Positions 1-5,297 are shown, counted from the first letter of the stretch. The stretch: DNA of 5,297 nt from Thermoleophilia bacterium (GCA_025936595.1 JAICTB010000170.1:1-5297), one strand, 5' to 3'. A program made the numbers and translations. Notes: a model not told the origin generated them from the letters alone.

Positions 1-1101
1 GAGTTCCCAAGCCTCGTTAGCACGATCACCAAGAACATCGAGGTGGGTGAGGGAGGTCACTCGCTGCAGGGCGACCAGGTCATCTCCTACGCCCTCTTCG
101 CGCAGGGCCTGCCCGGCGGGCACCTGTTCCAGGACAAGATCGAGAACGTCCAGTGCGGTCTCGGCTGCACCGCGACACCTGAGGACATCCAGAAGGCGGT
201 CGACCAGTTCGAGAATCCGAGCGTCGAGTCGTCGAAGGTCGCAAACGCCTCCGCCCTCGGGAACAAGGTGAAGACGAAGACGCCGCCGGCCTCGTCGACG
301 ACCGTGACGGTCGTGAACGGCAGCGGCGTGGCGGCGGCCGCCGCGAACACGTCGTACCTCCTCCGCCAGCGTGGGTACGTGACGCAGCTTCCGCCGAGCA
401 ACCGGGACGCGAACACGCCGCCGGGGAAGACGTACTTCCATTCGAAGATCTACTGGGACCCGGCGCAGAAGGGGTCGGAGGAGGCGGCGAAGGCCCTGCA
501 GAACCTGATGCAGCCGGCGGAGGCCGTGAAGCTGTCACGGACGCCGTGGCTGCTCTCGCTCGATCCCGGCTCGATGCTCCTCGTCGTGCTCGGGACCGCG
601 TTCTCCGGCTCGATCGCCCCGGCGCCCGTCGTGAACGTGCCGGTCCACCAGCCGGCTTTCGTGCGCGCGGACGCGTCCTACGGCACCGAGCTCCTGAAGC
701 CGCTCGAGCACAAGGTGCATTTTCCGCTGATGGTGCCGACGGTGCTCGAGCGCGACTCCTATCCGGACGCGCTCTCAGGTGACAAGCCCGTGCGGCAGTA
801 CTGGATGGACCGGCGCGGCGGCCACAAGGCGGTGCGGCTCGTCTTCCACAACGGCAACGAGTACTGGGGTGTGCAGGAGACCGACTTCGACGAAGCCCCC
901 GCGCTCGCCGACAAGAGCTTCCGTCACAATCTGGGTGGCCGTGAGTTCGACCTCTACTACAACGGCTCGCATTTGCACATGATCGTGCTGCACGCCCACG
1001 GCGCGAGCTACTGGGTGATCAACACCCTCCTCGACGACCTCTCGAACGAGACGATGCTGTCGATCGCGAAGGGTCTAAAACCCCTAACAAGCGGCAAGTA
1101 G
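1..1101 (+). CDS. LCP-family cell-wall glycopolymer ligase, C-terminal part (5' end outside window)
   Basis: The reading frame is open from base 1 to a TAG at 1099-1101, giving 366 codons with no start of its own, so the gene begins upstream. Residues 1-75 look like the end of an LCP (LytR-CpsA-Psr) catalytic domain, including a QGDQVISYA segment and a Cys pair (C52, C56) that could form a disulfide outside the cell. Residues 101-201 fit a LytR_C domain: it opens with TVTVVNGSG and closes with LLVVLGTAFSG, matching the family's usual NGSG start and VVxLG end. Residues 206-362 form a further domain with NEYWGVQETDFDEAP (286-300) and a final YWVINTLLDDLSNETM stretch (337-352). LCP enzymes transfer glycopolymers from lipid carriers to peptidoglycan at the outer membrane face. 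Their catalytic Arg/Asp residues would lie outside the window, so activity cannot be judged. The sugar-nucleotide genes downstream fit this role. Confidence 0.82.
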   Translation, partial: EFPSLVSTITKNIEVGEGGHSLQGDQVISYALFAQGLPGGHLFQDKIENVQCGLGCTATPEDIQKAVDQFENPSVESSKVANASALGNKVKTKTPPASSTTVTVVNGSGVAAAAANTSYLLRQRGYVTQLPPSNRDANTPPGKTYFHSKIYWDPAQKGSEEAAKALQNLMQPAEAVKLSRTPWLLSLDPGSMLLVVLGTAFSGSIAPAPVVNVPVHQPAFVRADASYGTELLKPLEHKVHFPLMVPTVLERDSYPDALSGDKPVRQYWMDRRGGHKAVRLVFHNGNEYWGVQETDFDEAPALADKSFRHNLGGREFDLYYNGSHLHMIVLHAHGASYWVINTLLDDLSNETMLSIAKGLKPLTSGK

Positions 1102-1113
1102 GTTCAGCGCGCG

Positions 1114-2442
1114 ATGAGCAAGGTGGGAATCTTCGGCGCCGGGTGGGTCGGCCTCGTCACGGGAGCCTGCTTCGCGGAGCTCGGCCACGAGGTGGTCGTC
1201 CGCGACGTCGTGCCCGAGAAGATCGACACGCTGCGGCGTGGCGAGGTGCCGTTCCACGAGGAGCGTGTGCCCGAGCTGCTGCAGGCGAACGCGGAACGGG
1301 TGACCTACACGCTCGACGTCGCCGACGTCGCCGGCTGTGAGTTTCTCTTCGTCTGCGTCGACACGCCGCCGACGTACTCCGGCGACGCCGACCTCTCACG
1401 GGTGTGGACCGTGATCGAGGAGCTACCGGAGCTCGAGGGGCGGCCGGTGCTCGTGATGAAGTCGACCGTCCCCGTCGGGACGGGCGAGAAGGTTCGCGCA
1501 GGGCTCGACCAGCGCGGGCTCGACCACGTCGGCTACGTCTCGAATCCGGAGTTCCTGGCCGAGGGCCGCGCGGTCCGCGATTTCATGAAGCCGGACCGGA
1601 TCGCGATCGGCGACTTCCATGAAGCAGACGGCGACGCCGTCGCGACGCTCTACGCCAAGATCGACGCGCCGATCGTGCGCTCGGACGTCAATTCGGCCGA
1701 GATGATCAAGCTCGCGGCGAACGCGTTCCTGATGACCCGCATCTCGTTCATCAACGAGATCGCGAACGTCTGCGAGGCGACGGGAGCCGATGTGGTCAAG
1801 GTCGCCGAGGGCGTGGGTCTCGACCATCGTCTCGGCCCGCACTTCCTACGCGCCGGGATCGGCTACGGCGGCTCGTGCTTTCCCAAGGACTCGCTCGCCC
1901 TGAAGCAGCTGGCGTCGAACTCGGGCTACCACTTCCAGCTGCTCTCGGCCGTGATCGAGGTGAACGAGCTGCAGAAGCGGCGCGTGGTGGGAAAGTTGAA
2001 GCGGCACCTCGGCTCGCTCGCCGGCAAGAACATCGCGCTCCTCGGCATCGCGTTCAAGGCGGGCACCGACGACGTGCGTGAGGCGCCGTCGATCGTGCTC
2101 GCCTCGCGCCTGCTCGCCGAAGGCGCCGAGGTGCGCGCCTGGGATCCGGTCGCGGACGCGAGGAAGCTGCCGAAGGGCGTCGAGATCGCGGCAACGGTCG
2201 CCGAGGCGGTGCGCGGCGCCGACGCCGCCGTGATCGTCACGGAGTGGGACGAGCTGCGCGACCTTGCCTCCGAGCAGACGCGCGCAGCGATGGCGAACCC
2301 GCTGATCGTCGACGGCCGGAACCTGCTCGACCCGGAGGAGACCCGCCGTGCCGGGTTCGCCTACGAAGGCATCGGCCGCCCCGTCTCGCCGAGCGACGTG
2401 CTACCGCAGACGCCGGAGCCGGCGCCTGCGCACGAGGGCTAG
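1114..2442 (+). CDS. ugd: UDP-glucose 6-dehydrogenase
   Basis: This cytoplasmic enzyme oxidises UDP-glucose to UDP-glucuronate with two NAD+, feeding surface polysaccharide synthesis. The 442 residues match the family's usual length. The N-terminal NAD domain has GAGWVG at 8-13, KSTVPVGT at 116-123 (T118) and NPEFLAEG at 144-151. The central domain carries K199 and N203 in KLAAN, and the catalytic thiol C255 with D259 in GGSCFPKD. The C-terminal UDP-binding domain has FKAGTDDVREAPS at 314-326. All expected catalytic residues are present, so it should be active. The last 16 or so residues are a Pro/Ala-rich tail. The ATG start places the nucleotide-binding fold at residue 4, as expected, but no good Shine-Dalgarno precedes it. 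It lies 12 bases after the LCP gene and 6 before the nucleotidyltransferase. A related UDP-ManNAc dehydrogenase is the main alternative; the GGSCFPKD and NPEFLAEG motifs and overall fit favour UDP-glucose. Confidence 0.95.
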   Translation: MSKVGIFGAGWVGLVTGACFAELGHEVVVRDVVPEKIDTLRRGEVPFHEERVPELLQANAERVTYTLDVADVAGCEFLFVCVDTPPTYSGDADLSRVWTVIEELPELEGRPVLVMKSTVPVGTGEKVRAGLDQRGLDHVGYVSNPEFLAEGRAVRDFMKPDRIAIGDFHEADGDAVATLYAKIDAPIVRSDVNSAEMIKLAANAFLMTRISFINEIANVCEATGADVVKVAEGVGLDHRLGPHFLRAGIGYGGSCFPKDSLALKQLASNSGYHFQLLSAVIEVNELQKRRVVGKLKRHLGSLAGKNIALLGIAFKAGTDDVREAPSIVLASRLLAEGAEVRAWDPVADARKLPKGVEIAATVAEAVRGADAAVIVTEWDELRDLASEQTRAAMANPLIVDGRNLLDPEETRRAGFAYEGIGRPVSPSDVLPQTPEPAPAHEG

Positions 2443-2448
2443 CGCGCG

Positions 2449-3141
2449 GTGGAAGCGATCATTCTCGCCGGCGGCAAGGCCGAGCGGCTCGGTGACGCTG
2501 CGGGCGGACGGCCGAAAGCGCTCGTCGAGGTGGCCGGACGGCCGCTCGCCGCCTACCAGGTCGGCCGGCTCGCCCGCGCGGGGGTGACGCGCGTGATCTG
2601 CGCGTGCGCCGCGGGGCAGGGATCGCTCTTCGAGTCCGAGCTCGCCGGGCTCGGAGCCGACGTGGTCGCCGTGGAGGAGCCGGAACGTCTCGGCCGCGGC
2701 GGCGGCATCAAGTTTGCGTCTCGTGTGCGCGCGGAGGAGGGTGACGTCTTCGCGCTGAACGGCGACGAGCTCGTCGACGTCGACTTCCCGGGCCTGCTCG
2801 ACGCTCATCGAGCGGGCGGTGCGCTCGCGACGATCGCGGTCGCGCGACCGAAGTCGCAGTTCGGGCTGGTCGAGCTCGGCGACGACGACCTCGTACACGG
2901 CTTTCGTGAAGGCGGACGGGTGGACTTCTGGGTGAACTGCGGCAACTACGTCCTCTCGGCGGAGGCAATCGACCGCTTCCCCGACAAGGGCGACCACGAG
3001 TCTTCGACGTTCCCCGAGCTCGCCGCCGAGGGCGCCCTGCGCGCGTTCCGCCACGAGGGCCTCTGGCTCACGGTGAACACGCCGAAGGAGCTCCGCACCG
3101 CCTCGGCGCACGTCGATTCGCATCCGGAGTGGCTCGCGTGA
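2449..3141 (+). CDS. Sugar-1-phosphate nucleotidyltransferase (NDP-sugar pyrophosphorylase), short form
   Basis: The product probably joins a sugar 1-phosphate to an NTP, releasing pyrophosphate and an NDP-sugar. It has 230 residues in a single GT-A-like nucleotidyltransferase fold, without the C-terminal left-handed helix of GlmU or some RmlA relatives. Visible motifs are LAGGKAERLG (6-15) with RPKAL (21-25), LGRGGGIKFA (81-90), NGDELVDVD (104-112, D106 the likely metal ligand), FGLVEL (138-143), NCGNYVLS (163-170) and WLTVNTPKEL (206-215). The P-loop reads GGKAER instead of the common GGxGTR, and the late Asp of the usual W-x-D-x-G-T motif is absent. Size and layout recall HddC-type guanylyltransferases and other small family members, but base and sugar specificity cannot be read from sequence. 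A GTG start is chosen because the fold begins at residue 3 and GAGGG (2434-2438) lies 10 bases upstream, inside ugd. It is probably co-transcribed with ugd and overlaps the cupin gene. Confidence 0.85.
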   Translation: MEAIILAGGKAERLGDAAGGRPKALVEVAGRPLAAYQVGRLARAGVTRVICACAAGQGSLFESELAGLGADVVAVEEPERLGRGGGIKFASRVRAEEGDVFALNGDELVDVDFPGLLDAHRAGGALATIAVARPKSQFGLVELGDDDLVHGFREGGRVDFWVNCGNYVLSAEAIDRFPDKGDHESSTFPELAAEGALRAFRHEGLWLTVNTPKELRTASAHVDSHPEWLA

Positions 3142-3566
3142 AACGATGGCCCCAGATGAGCATGGACTCGCCGAACATCGAGTCGCTCGATGCGTGGAGC
3201 GTCGAGGTGCGAAAGGTCGAGAAGCCGTGGGGGCACGAGCTGATCTGGGCGCTGACGGACGCCTACTGCGGCAAGCTCCTGTTCGTCAAGGCGGGCCAGT
3301 CGCTCTCGCTGCAGTTCCATCGCGAAAAGGACGAGGCATGGCTGATCCAGGCCGGGCGCGCGAAGCTCGAGCTCGGCGAGGTGGGCGAGACGGTGCTGAA
3401 GGTGGAGATCGTCGGCCCGGGCGCGGCCTTCCACTACAAGCCGGGCACCGTGCACCGCGTGACCGCGCTCGAGGACACGACGATCCTCGAGGTCTCGACG
3501 CCGCAGCTCGACGACGTAGTGCGGCTCGAGGACGCCTACGGCCGCGCGGGCACCTCGGCCGCCTGA
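3138..3566 (+). CDS. Single-domain cupin related to type II mannose-6-phosphate isomerase
   Basis: This small cytoplasmic protein (142 residues from the GTG at 3138) matches the cupin isomerase domain of type II phosphomannose isomerases. It has KPWGHEL (29-35), LSLQFHREKDEAW (56-68), GTVHRVTA (103-110), and a closing DDVVRLEDAYGR (125-136) typical of that family. Likely metal ligands are Q59, H61, E66 and H106. The inferred reaction is sugar-phosphate isomerisation such as fructose-6-phosphate to mannose-6-phosphate, but single-domain members include proteins of unproven activity. GTG 3138 is preferred because it overlaps the upstream TGA as GTGA and has CGGAG at 3125-3129 with 8 bases of spacing. 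GTG 3129 would add three residues; ATG 3156 or 3162 would shorten it and lack ribosome-binding signals. The overlap suggests translational coupling with the nucleotidyltransferase, so the two products probably serve one pathway. Confidence 0.83.
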   Translation: MKRWPQMSMDSPNIESLDAWSVEVRKVEKPWGHELIWALTDAYCGKLLFVKAGQSLSLQFHREKDEAWLIQAGRAKLELGEVGETVLKVEIVGPGAAFHYKPGTVHRVTALEDTTILEVSTPQLDDVVRLEDAYGRAGTSAA

Positions 3567-3596
3567 CATTTACACGAGAGTGGTAAGGTTCGCGGC
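3567..3596 (+). promoter_or_regulatory. Candidate leaderless promoter for the merR-ahcY-mtnA block
   Basis: TAAGGT at 3584-3589 fits the actinobacterial -10 pattern TANNNT and ends 7 bases before the GTG at 3597, so transcription could start at or next to the start codon. There is no Shine-Dalgarno before that GTG, which agrees with a leaderless mRNA. The best -35 is CTGACA (3563-3568), overlapping the cupin stop codon, but the 15-base spacer is shorter than usual. The stretch is noticeably AT-richer than its surroundings. The promoter is inferred from pattern and position only. Confidence 0.42.
3569..3587. promoter_or_regulatory. Imperfect dyad, possible MerR operator
   Basis: The sequence TTTACAC-GAGA-GTGGTAAG holds opposed half-sites: CAC/GTG flanking GAGA, and outer TT/AA, or equivalently TTAC-N9-GTAA if the centre is shifted by half a base. 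It lies between the candidate -35 and -10, where MerR-family proteins usually bind, and immediately before a merR gene. Symmetry is partial, with two mismatched positions in each arm, so binding by the encoded regulator is an inference. Confidence 0.33.
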
Positions 3597-3929
3597 GTGC
3601 ACGAACCGCTGACCGTTGGAGCCGCCGCCGCCGAGACGGGTTGGTCGGCACGCATGCTCCGCTACCTCGAGGAGCACCGCCTTGTCGTCCCCCACCGGAC
3701 GCCGTCGGGCTACCGGCTGTACGGGCTCTCCGAGGTGAACCGGCTGCGCGCGCTGCGGGAGCTCCGACGCCGCTTCGGCATCGAGCTCGCCGAGCTCGCC
3801 TTCGCCCGCCGGCTGCGGCGCGAGGCCGACCTTCGGAGCGCAGTCGACGCGTGGCTCGCGGCGGGGGAGGACACCGGCTCATGGGTCGAGTGGGAGCAGC
3901 GCAAGCATGAGCGGCTTCTCGCGGCCTGA
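3597..3929 (+). CDS. Small MerR-family transcriptional regulator
   Basis: This is a 110-residue DNA-binding protein. Residues 5-68 form a MerR winged helix-turn-helix: LTVGAAAAETGWSARMLRYL (5-24) is the HTH with the conserved LRY, and SGYRLYGLSEVNRLRALREL (37-56) is the wing and second helix pair. The remaining 40 or so residues are short, charged and rich in Arg, Glu and Ala, and end in a helix-like WVEWEQRKHERLLAA. This part may be a dimerisation helix; there is no recognisable effector domain. No cysteine occurs anywhere, arguing against the metal- or redox-sensing MerR branches. GTG 3597 is chosen because the HTH begins at residue 5 and a -10-like element sits 7 bases upstream. The stop is 23 bases before ahcY on the same strand, so the protein may control itself, ahcY and mtnA. 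The signal it senses is unknown; a SAM-cycle metabolite is an inference from neighbours only. Confidence 0.9.
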   Translation: MHEPLTVGAAAAETGWSARMLRYLEEHRLVVPHRTPSGYRLYGLSEVNRLRALRELRRRFGIELAELAFARRLRREADLRSAVDAWLAAGEDTGSWVEWEQRKHERLLAA

Positions 3930-3941
3930 CCATCGACGTTC

Positions 3942-3949
3942 GGAAAGGA
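3942..3949 (+). promoter_or_regulatory. Ribosome binding site of ahcY
   Basis: GGAAAGGA is the strongest purine-rich Shine-Dalgarno tract at any gene start in this window. The AGGA end is only 3 bases from the ATG and the first GGA is 8 bases away. It supports ATG 3953 as the start and suggests ahcY is translated independently of merR. Confidence 0.6.
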
Positions 3950-3952
3950 TTC

Positions 3953-5221
3953 ATGGCGACAACGAAGCATCACGATGTGAAAGACCTCGCGCTGGCTCCG
4001 GAAGGGGTGCGGCGCATCCAGTGGGCGGACCGGCAGATGCCTGTGCTGCAGGCGATCCGCGAGCGGTTCGAGCGCGAGCAGCCGCTCGCCGGGTACCGCG
4101 TCTCGGCGTGCCTCCACGTGACGACCGAGACGGCGAACCTGATGCGCACGCTCAAGGCCGGCGGCGCGGACGTCGTGCTCTGCGCGTCGAATCCGCTCTC
4201 GACGCAGGATGACGTCGCCGCGGCACTCGTCGACGAGTACGACATCCCCGTCTTCGCGATCAAGGGCGAGGACAACGACACCTACTACTCGCACATCCAG
4301 GCGGCGGTCGACCACAAGCCGCAGCTGACGATGGACGACGGCGCCGATGTGATCAGCGTCCTCCACAGCACACGCCGCGAGCAGCTCGGCGACATCGTCG
4401 CGGGCATGGAAGAGACCACAACCGGTGTCATCCGTCTGAAGGCGATGGAGGCGGACAGTGCACTGGAGTTTCCCGTCATCGCGGTCAACGAGGCGCGCAC
4501 GAAGCACCTCTTCGACAACCGCTACGGGACGGGGCAGTCGACGATCGACGGCATCATTCGCGCCACGAACGTGCTGCTCGCCGGCAGCCGCTTCGTCGTC
4601 GCCGGCTACGGCTGGGTCGGCCGCGGCGTCGCGATGCGCGCGAAGGGCCTCGGAGCGCACGTGATCGTCACGGAGGTCGACCCGATGCGGGCGCTGGAAG
4701 CGCTGATGGACGGCTTCGAGATCATGCCGATGGCCGACGCCGCCAAGGTCGGCGACGTCTTCTGCACCGCGACCGGCGACAAGCACGTCATATCCGGAGA
4801 GCACCTGCAGTCGATGAAGGACGGCGCGATCGTCTGCAACACGGGTCACTTCAACGTCGAGATCGACATCCCCGCGCTGCGCGCGCTCGCGGTCGAGACG
4901 CGCGAGGCCCGCAACTTCGTCGAGGAGTTCAAGCTCGCCGACGGGCGGCGGATCTACCTGCTCGCCGACGGCCGGCTCGTGAACATCTCGGCCGCCGAGG
5001 GGCATCCCGCGATCGTCATGGACATGAGCTTCGCGAACCAGGCGCTCGCCACCGAGTACGCCGTGAAGAACGCTGCGTCGCTCGAGAACAAGGTGTACCC
5101 CGTGCCGACCGACATCGACGAGGAGATCGCGCGCCTCAAGCTCGCGACGATGGGGGCGACGATCGACGAGCTCACCGACGAGCAGTCGAAGTACCTCGCC
5201 TCGTGGGACGAGGGCACCTGA
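3953..5221 (+). CDS. ahcY: S-adenosylhomocysteinase (adenosylhomocysteine hydrolase), short form
   Basis: This NAD+-dependent cytoplasmic enzyme reversibly splits S-adenosylhomocysteine into homocysteine and adenosine, relieving product inhibition of methyltransferases. It has 422 residues. Substrate-site residues align with the well-studied human enzyme: H55 in CLHVTTET, D128/D129 in DDGAD, K184 and D188 in TKHLFDN, and H299 in NTGHFN. The Rossmann motif is GYGWVG at 218-223. CASNPLSTQDDVAAAL (near 83-98) is the substrate-loop signature. It is the shorter type, as in many archaea and Thermotoga: it lacks the insertion that takes many bacterial forms to about 470-490 residues, and it ends in ELTDEQSKYLASWDEGT without the PDHYRY-like tail that contacts NAD in the neighbouring subunit. 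Start ATG 3953 has GGAAAGGA just upstream. It sits 23 bases after merR and 6 before mtnA, so all three probably form one transcript. Nothing suggests loss of function. Confidence 0.97.
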   Translation: MATTKHHDVKDLALAPEGVRRIQWADRQMPVLQAIRERFEREQPLAGYRVSACLHVTTETANLMRTLKAGGADVVLCASNPLSTQDDVAAALVDEYDIPVFAIKGEDNDTYYSHIQAAVDHKPQLTMDDGADVISVLHSTRREQLGDIVAGMEETTTGVIRLKAMEADSALEFPVIAVNEARTKHLFDNRYGTGQSTIDGIIRATNVLLAGSRFVVAGYGWVGRGVAMRAKGLGAHVIVTEVDPMRALEALMDGFEIMPMADAAKVGDVFCTATGDKHVISGEHLQSMKDGAIVCNTGHFNVEIDIPALRALAVETREARNFVEEFKLADGRRIYLLADGRLVNISAAEGHPAIVMDMSFANQALATEYAVKNAASLENKVYPVPTDIDEEIARLKLATMGATIDELTDEQSKYLASWDEGT

Positions 5222-5227
5222 GCGGCG

Positions 5228-5297
5228 TTGCTCGAGCCTGAGCGAATCCTGCGGCTCGAGGGGGACGCTGTCGTCTTCCTCGACCAGCGCAGGCTCC
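5228..5297 (+). CDS. mtnA: Probable methylthioribose-1-phosphate isomerase, N-terminal fragment (3' end outside window)
   Basis: MtnA converts 5-methylthioribose 1-phosphate to 5-methylthioribulose 1-phosphate in methionine salvage. Only 23 codons are visible, reading from a TTG at 5228: LEPERILRLEGDAVVFLDQRRL follows the start residue. The GDAVVFLDQRRL stretch is characteristic of the MtnA N-terminus, usually followed by Pro, and the last base of the window (C) allows a Pro codon. The frame is the same as ahcY, so the ahcY TGA at 5219-5221 blocks any earlier start, and TTG 5228 is the only standard start before the motif. Ribosome-binding signals are weak: GAGGG at 5210-5214 is 13 bases away. 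The 6-base gap to ahcY suggests shared transcription and perhaps translational coupling. The related eIF2B/ribose-1,5-bisphosphate isomerase family is a less likely alternative. The call rests on a short fragment. Confidence 0.75.
   Translation, partial: MLEPERILRLEGDAVVFLDQRRL

Noticed and set aside
43..45. GTG as a possible start of the first gene
   Set aside because: The same frame is open to base 1 and already reads as the end of an LCP domain, so this GTG is an internal Val codon of a gene cut by the window edge.
562..630. Hydrophobic stretch in the LCP protein as a transmembrane segment
   Set aside because: The run around MLLVVLGTAFSG is short and matches the final strand of the LytR_C domain (VVxLG), so it is better explained as part of a soluble fold.
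1071..1083. GGGT-CTAAA-ACCC hairpin at the end of the LCP gene as a terminator
   Set aside because: The stem is only 4 base pairs, lies inside the coding sequence and has no following T-run. ugd starts 12 bases after the LCP stop, so termination here is unlikely.
2401..3123. Minus-strand open frame (240 codons) opposite the nucleotidyltransferase
   Set aside because: The sense strand carries clear nucleotidyltransferase motifs over the whole stretch. The antisense product has low-complexity composition and no family features.
3146..3586. ATG-started open frame overlapping the cupin gene in another frame
   Set aside because: It runs in a shifted frame across clear cupin motifs, and its product is Arg/Gly/Ala-rich without any recognisable family features.
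3540..3596. Terminator between the cupin gene and merR
   Set aside because: No stable GC stem with a T-run is seen. The only dyad is short, imperfect and overlaps promoter-like elements, so read-through from the carbohydrate block cannot be excluded.
3710..5005. Long open frame on the minus strand (431 codons) opposite merR and ahcY
   Set aside because: It lies wholly opposite two well-supported genes. Its translation is Arg/Val/Asp/His-rich with no recognisable motif, as expected from the complement of GC-biased codons.

Overview
This is a GC-rich window with seven genes on the + strand, packed almost end to end. Longest gap: 30 bases. No RNA gene, mobile element, CRISPR array or long repeat is visible. 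The high GC, GTG and TTG starts, a LytR-CpsA-Psr (LCP) protein with a LytR_C domain, and a likely leaderless promoter all suggest an actinobacterium. The gene content and the short-form S-adenosylhomocysteinase are compatible with a deep-branching class such as Thermoleophilia; that placement is an inference from gene style, not from a marker gene.

Region 1 (1-3566) is a cell-surface carbohydrate block. It opens with the 3' part of an LCP-family cell-wall ligase (1-1101), whose C-terminus carries a LytR_C domain and then a further uncharacterised domain. Next come a complete UDP-glucose 6-dehydrogenase (ugd, 1114-2442), a short sugar-1-phosphate nucleotidyltransferase (2449-3141), and a single-domain cupin resembling the isomerase half of type II mannose-6-phosphate isomerases (3138-3566). 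Gaps are 12 and 6 bases, followed by a GTGA overlap, so this looks like one operon. It would supply activated sugars (UDP-glucuronate and one undetermined NDP-sugar), while the LCP protein would attach finished glycopolymers to the wall.

Region 2 (3567-5297) is a methionine/SAM-cycle block. A 30-base spacer holds a candidate -10 element and an imperfect dyad, directly followed by a small MerR-family regulator with a GTG start (3597-3929). Then come a complete S-adenosylhomocysteinase (ahcY, 3953-5221) and, at the window edge, the first 23 codons of what appears to be methylthioribose-1-phosphate isomerase (mtnA, from 5228). AhcY clears S-adenosylhomocysteine made by methyltransferases; MtnA acts in salvage of methylthioadenosine. 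The MerR protein is therefore a good candidate for a regulator of SAM by-product recycling.

Most of the window is ordinary housekeeping and envelope metabolism. The points most worth a second look are the MerR-ahcY-mtnA arrangement with its leaderless promoter and operator-like dyad, the short AhcY lacking the usual C-terminal NAD-contact tail, the extra domain on the LCP protein, and the nucleotidyltransferase/cupin pair that resembles a split bifunctional enzyme.
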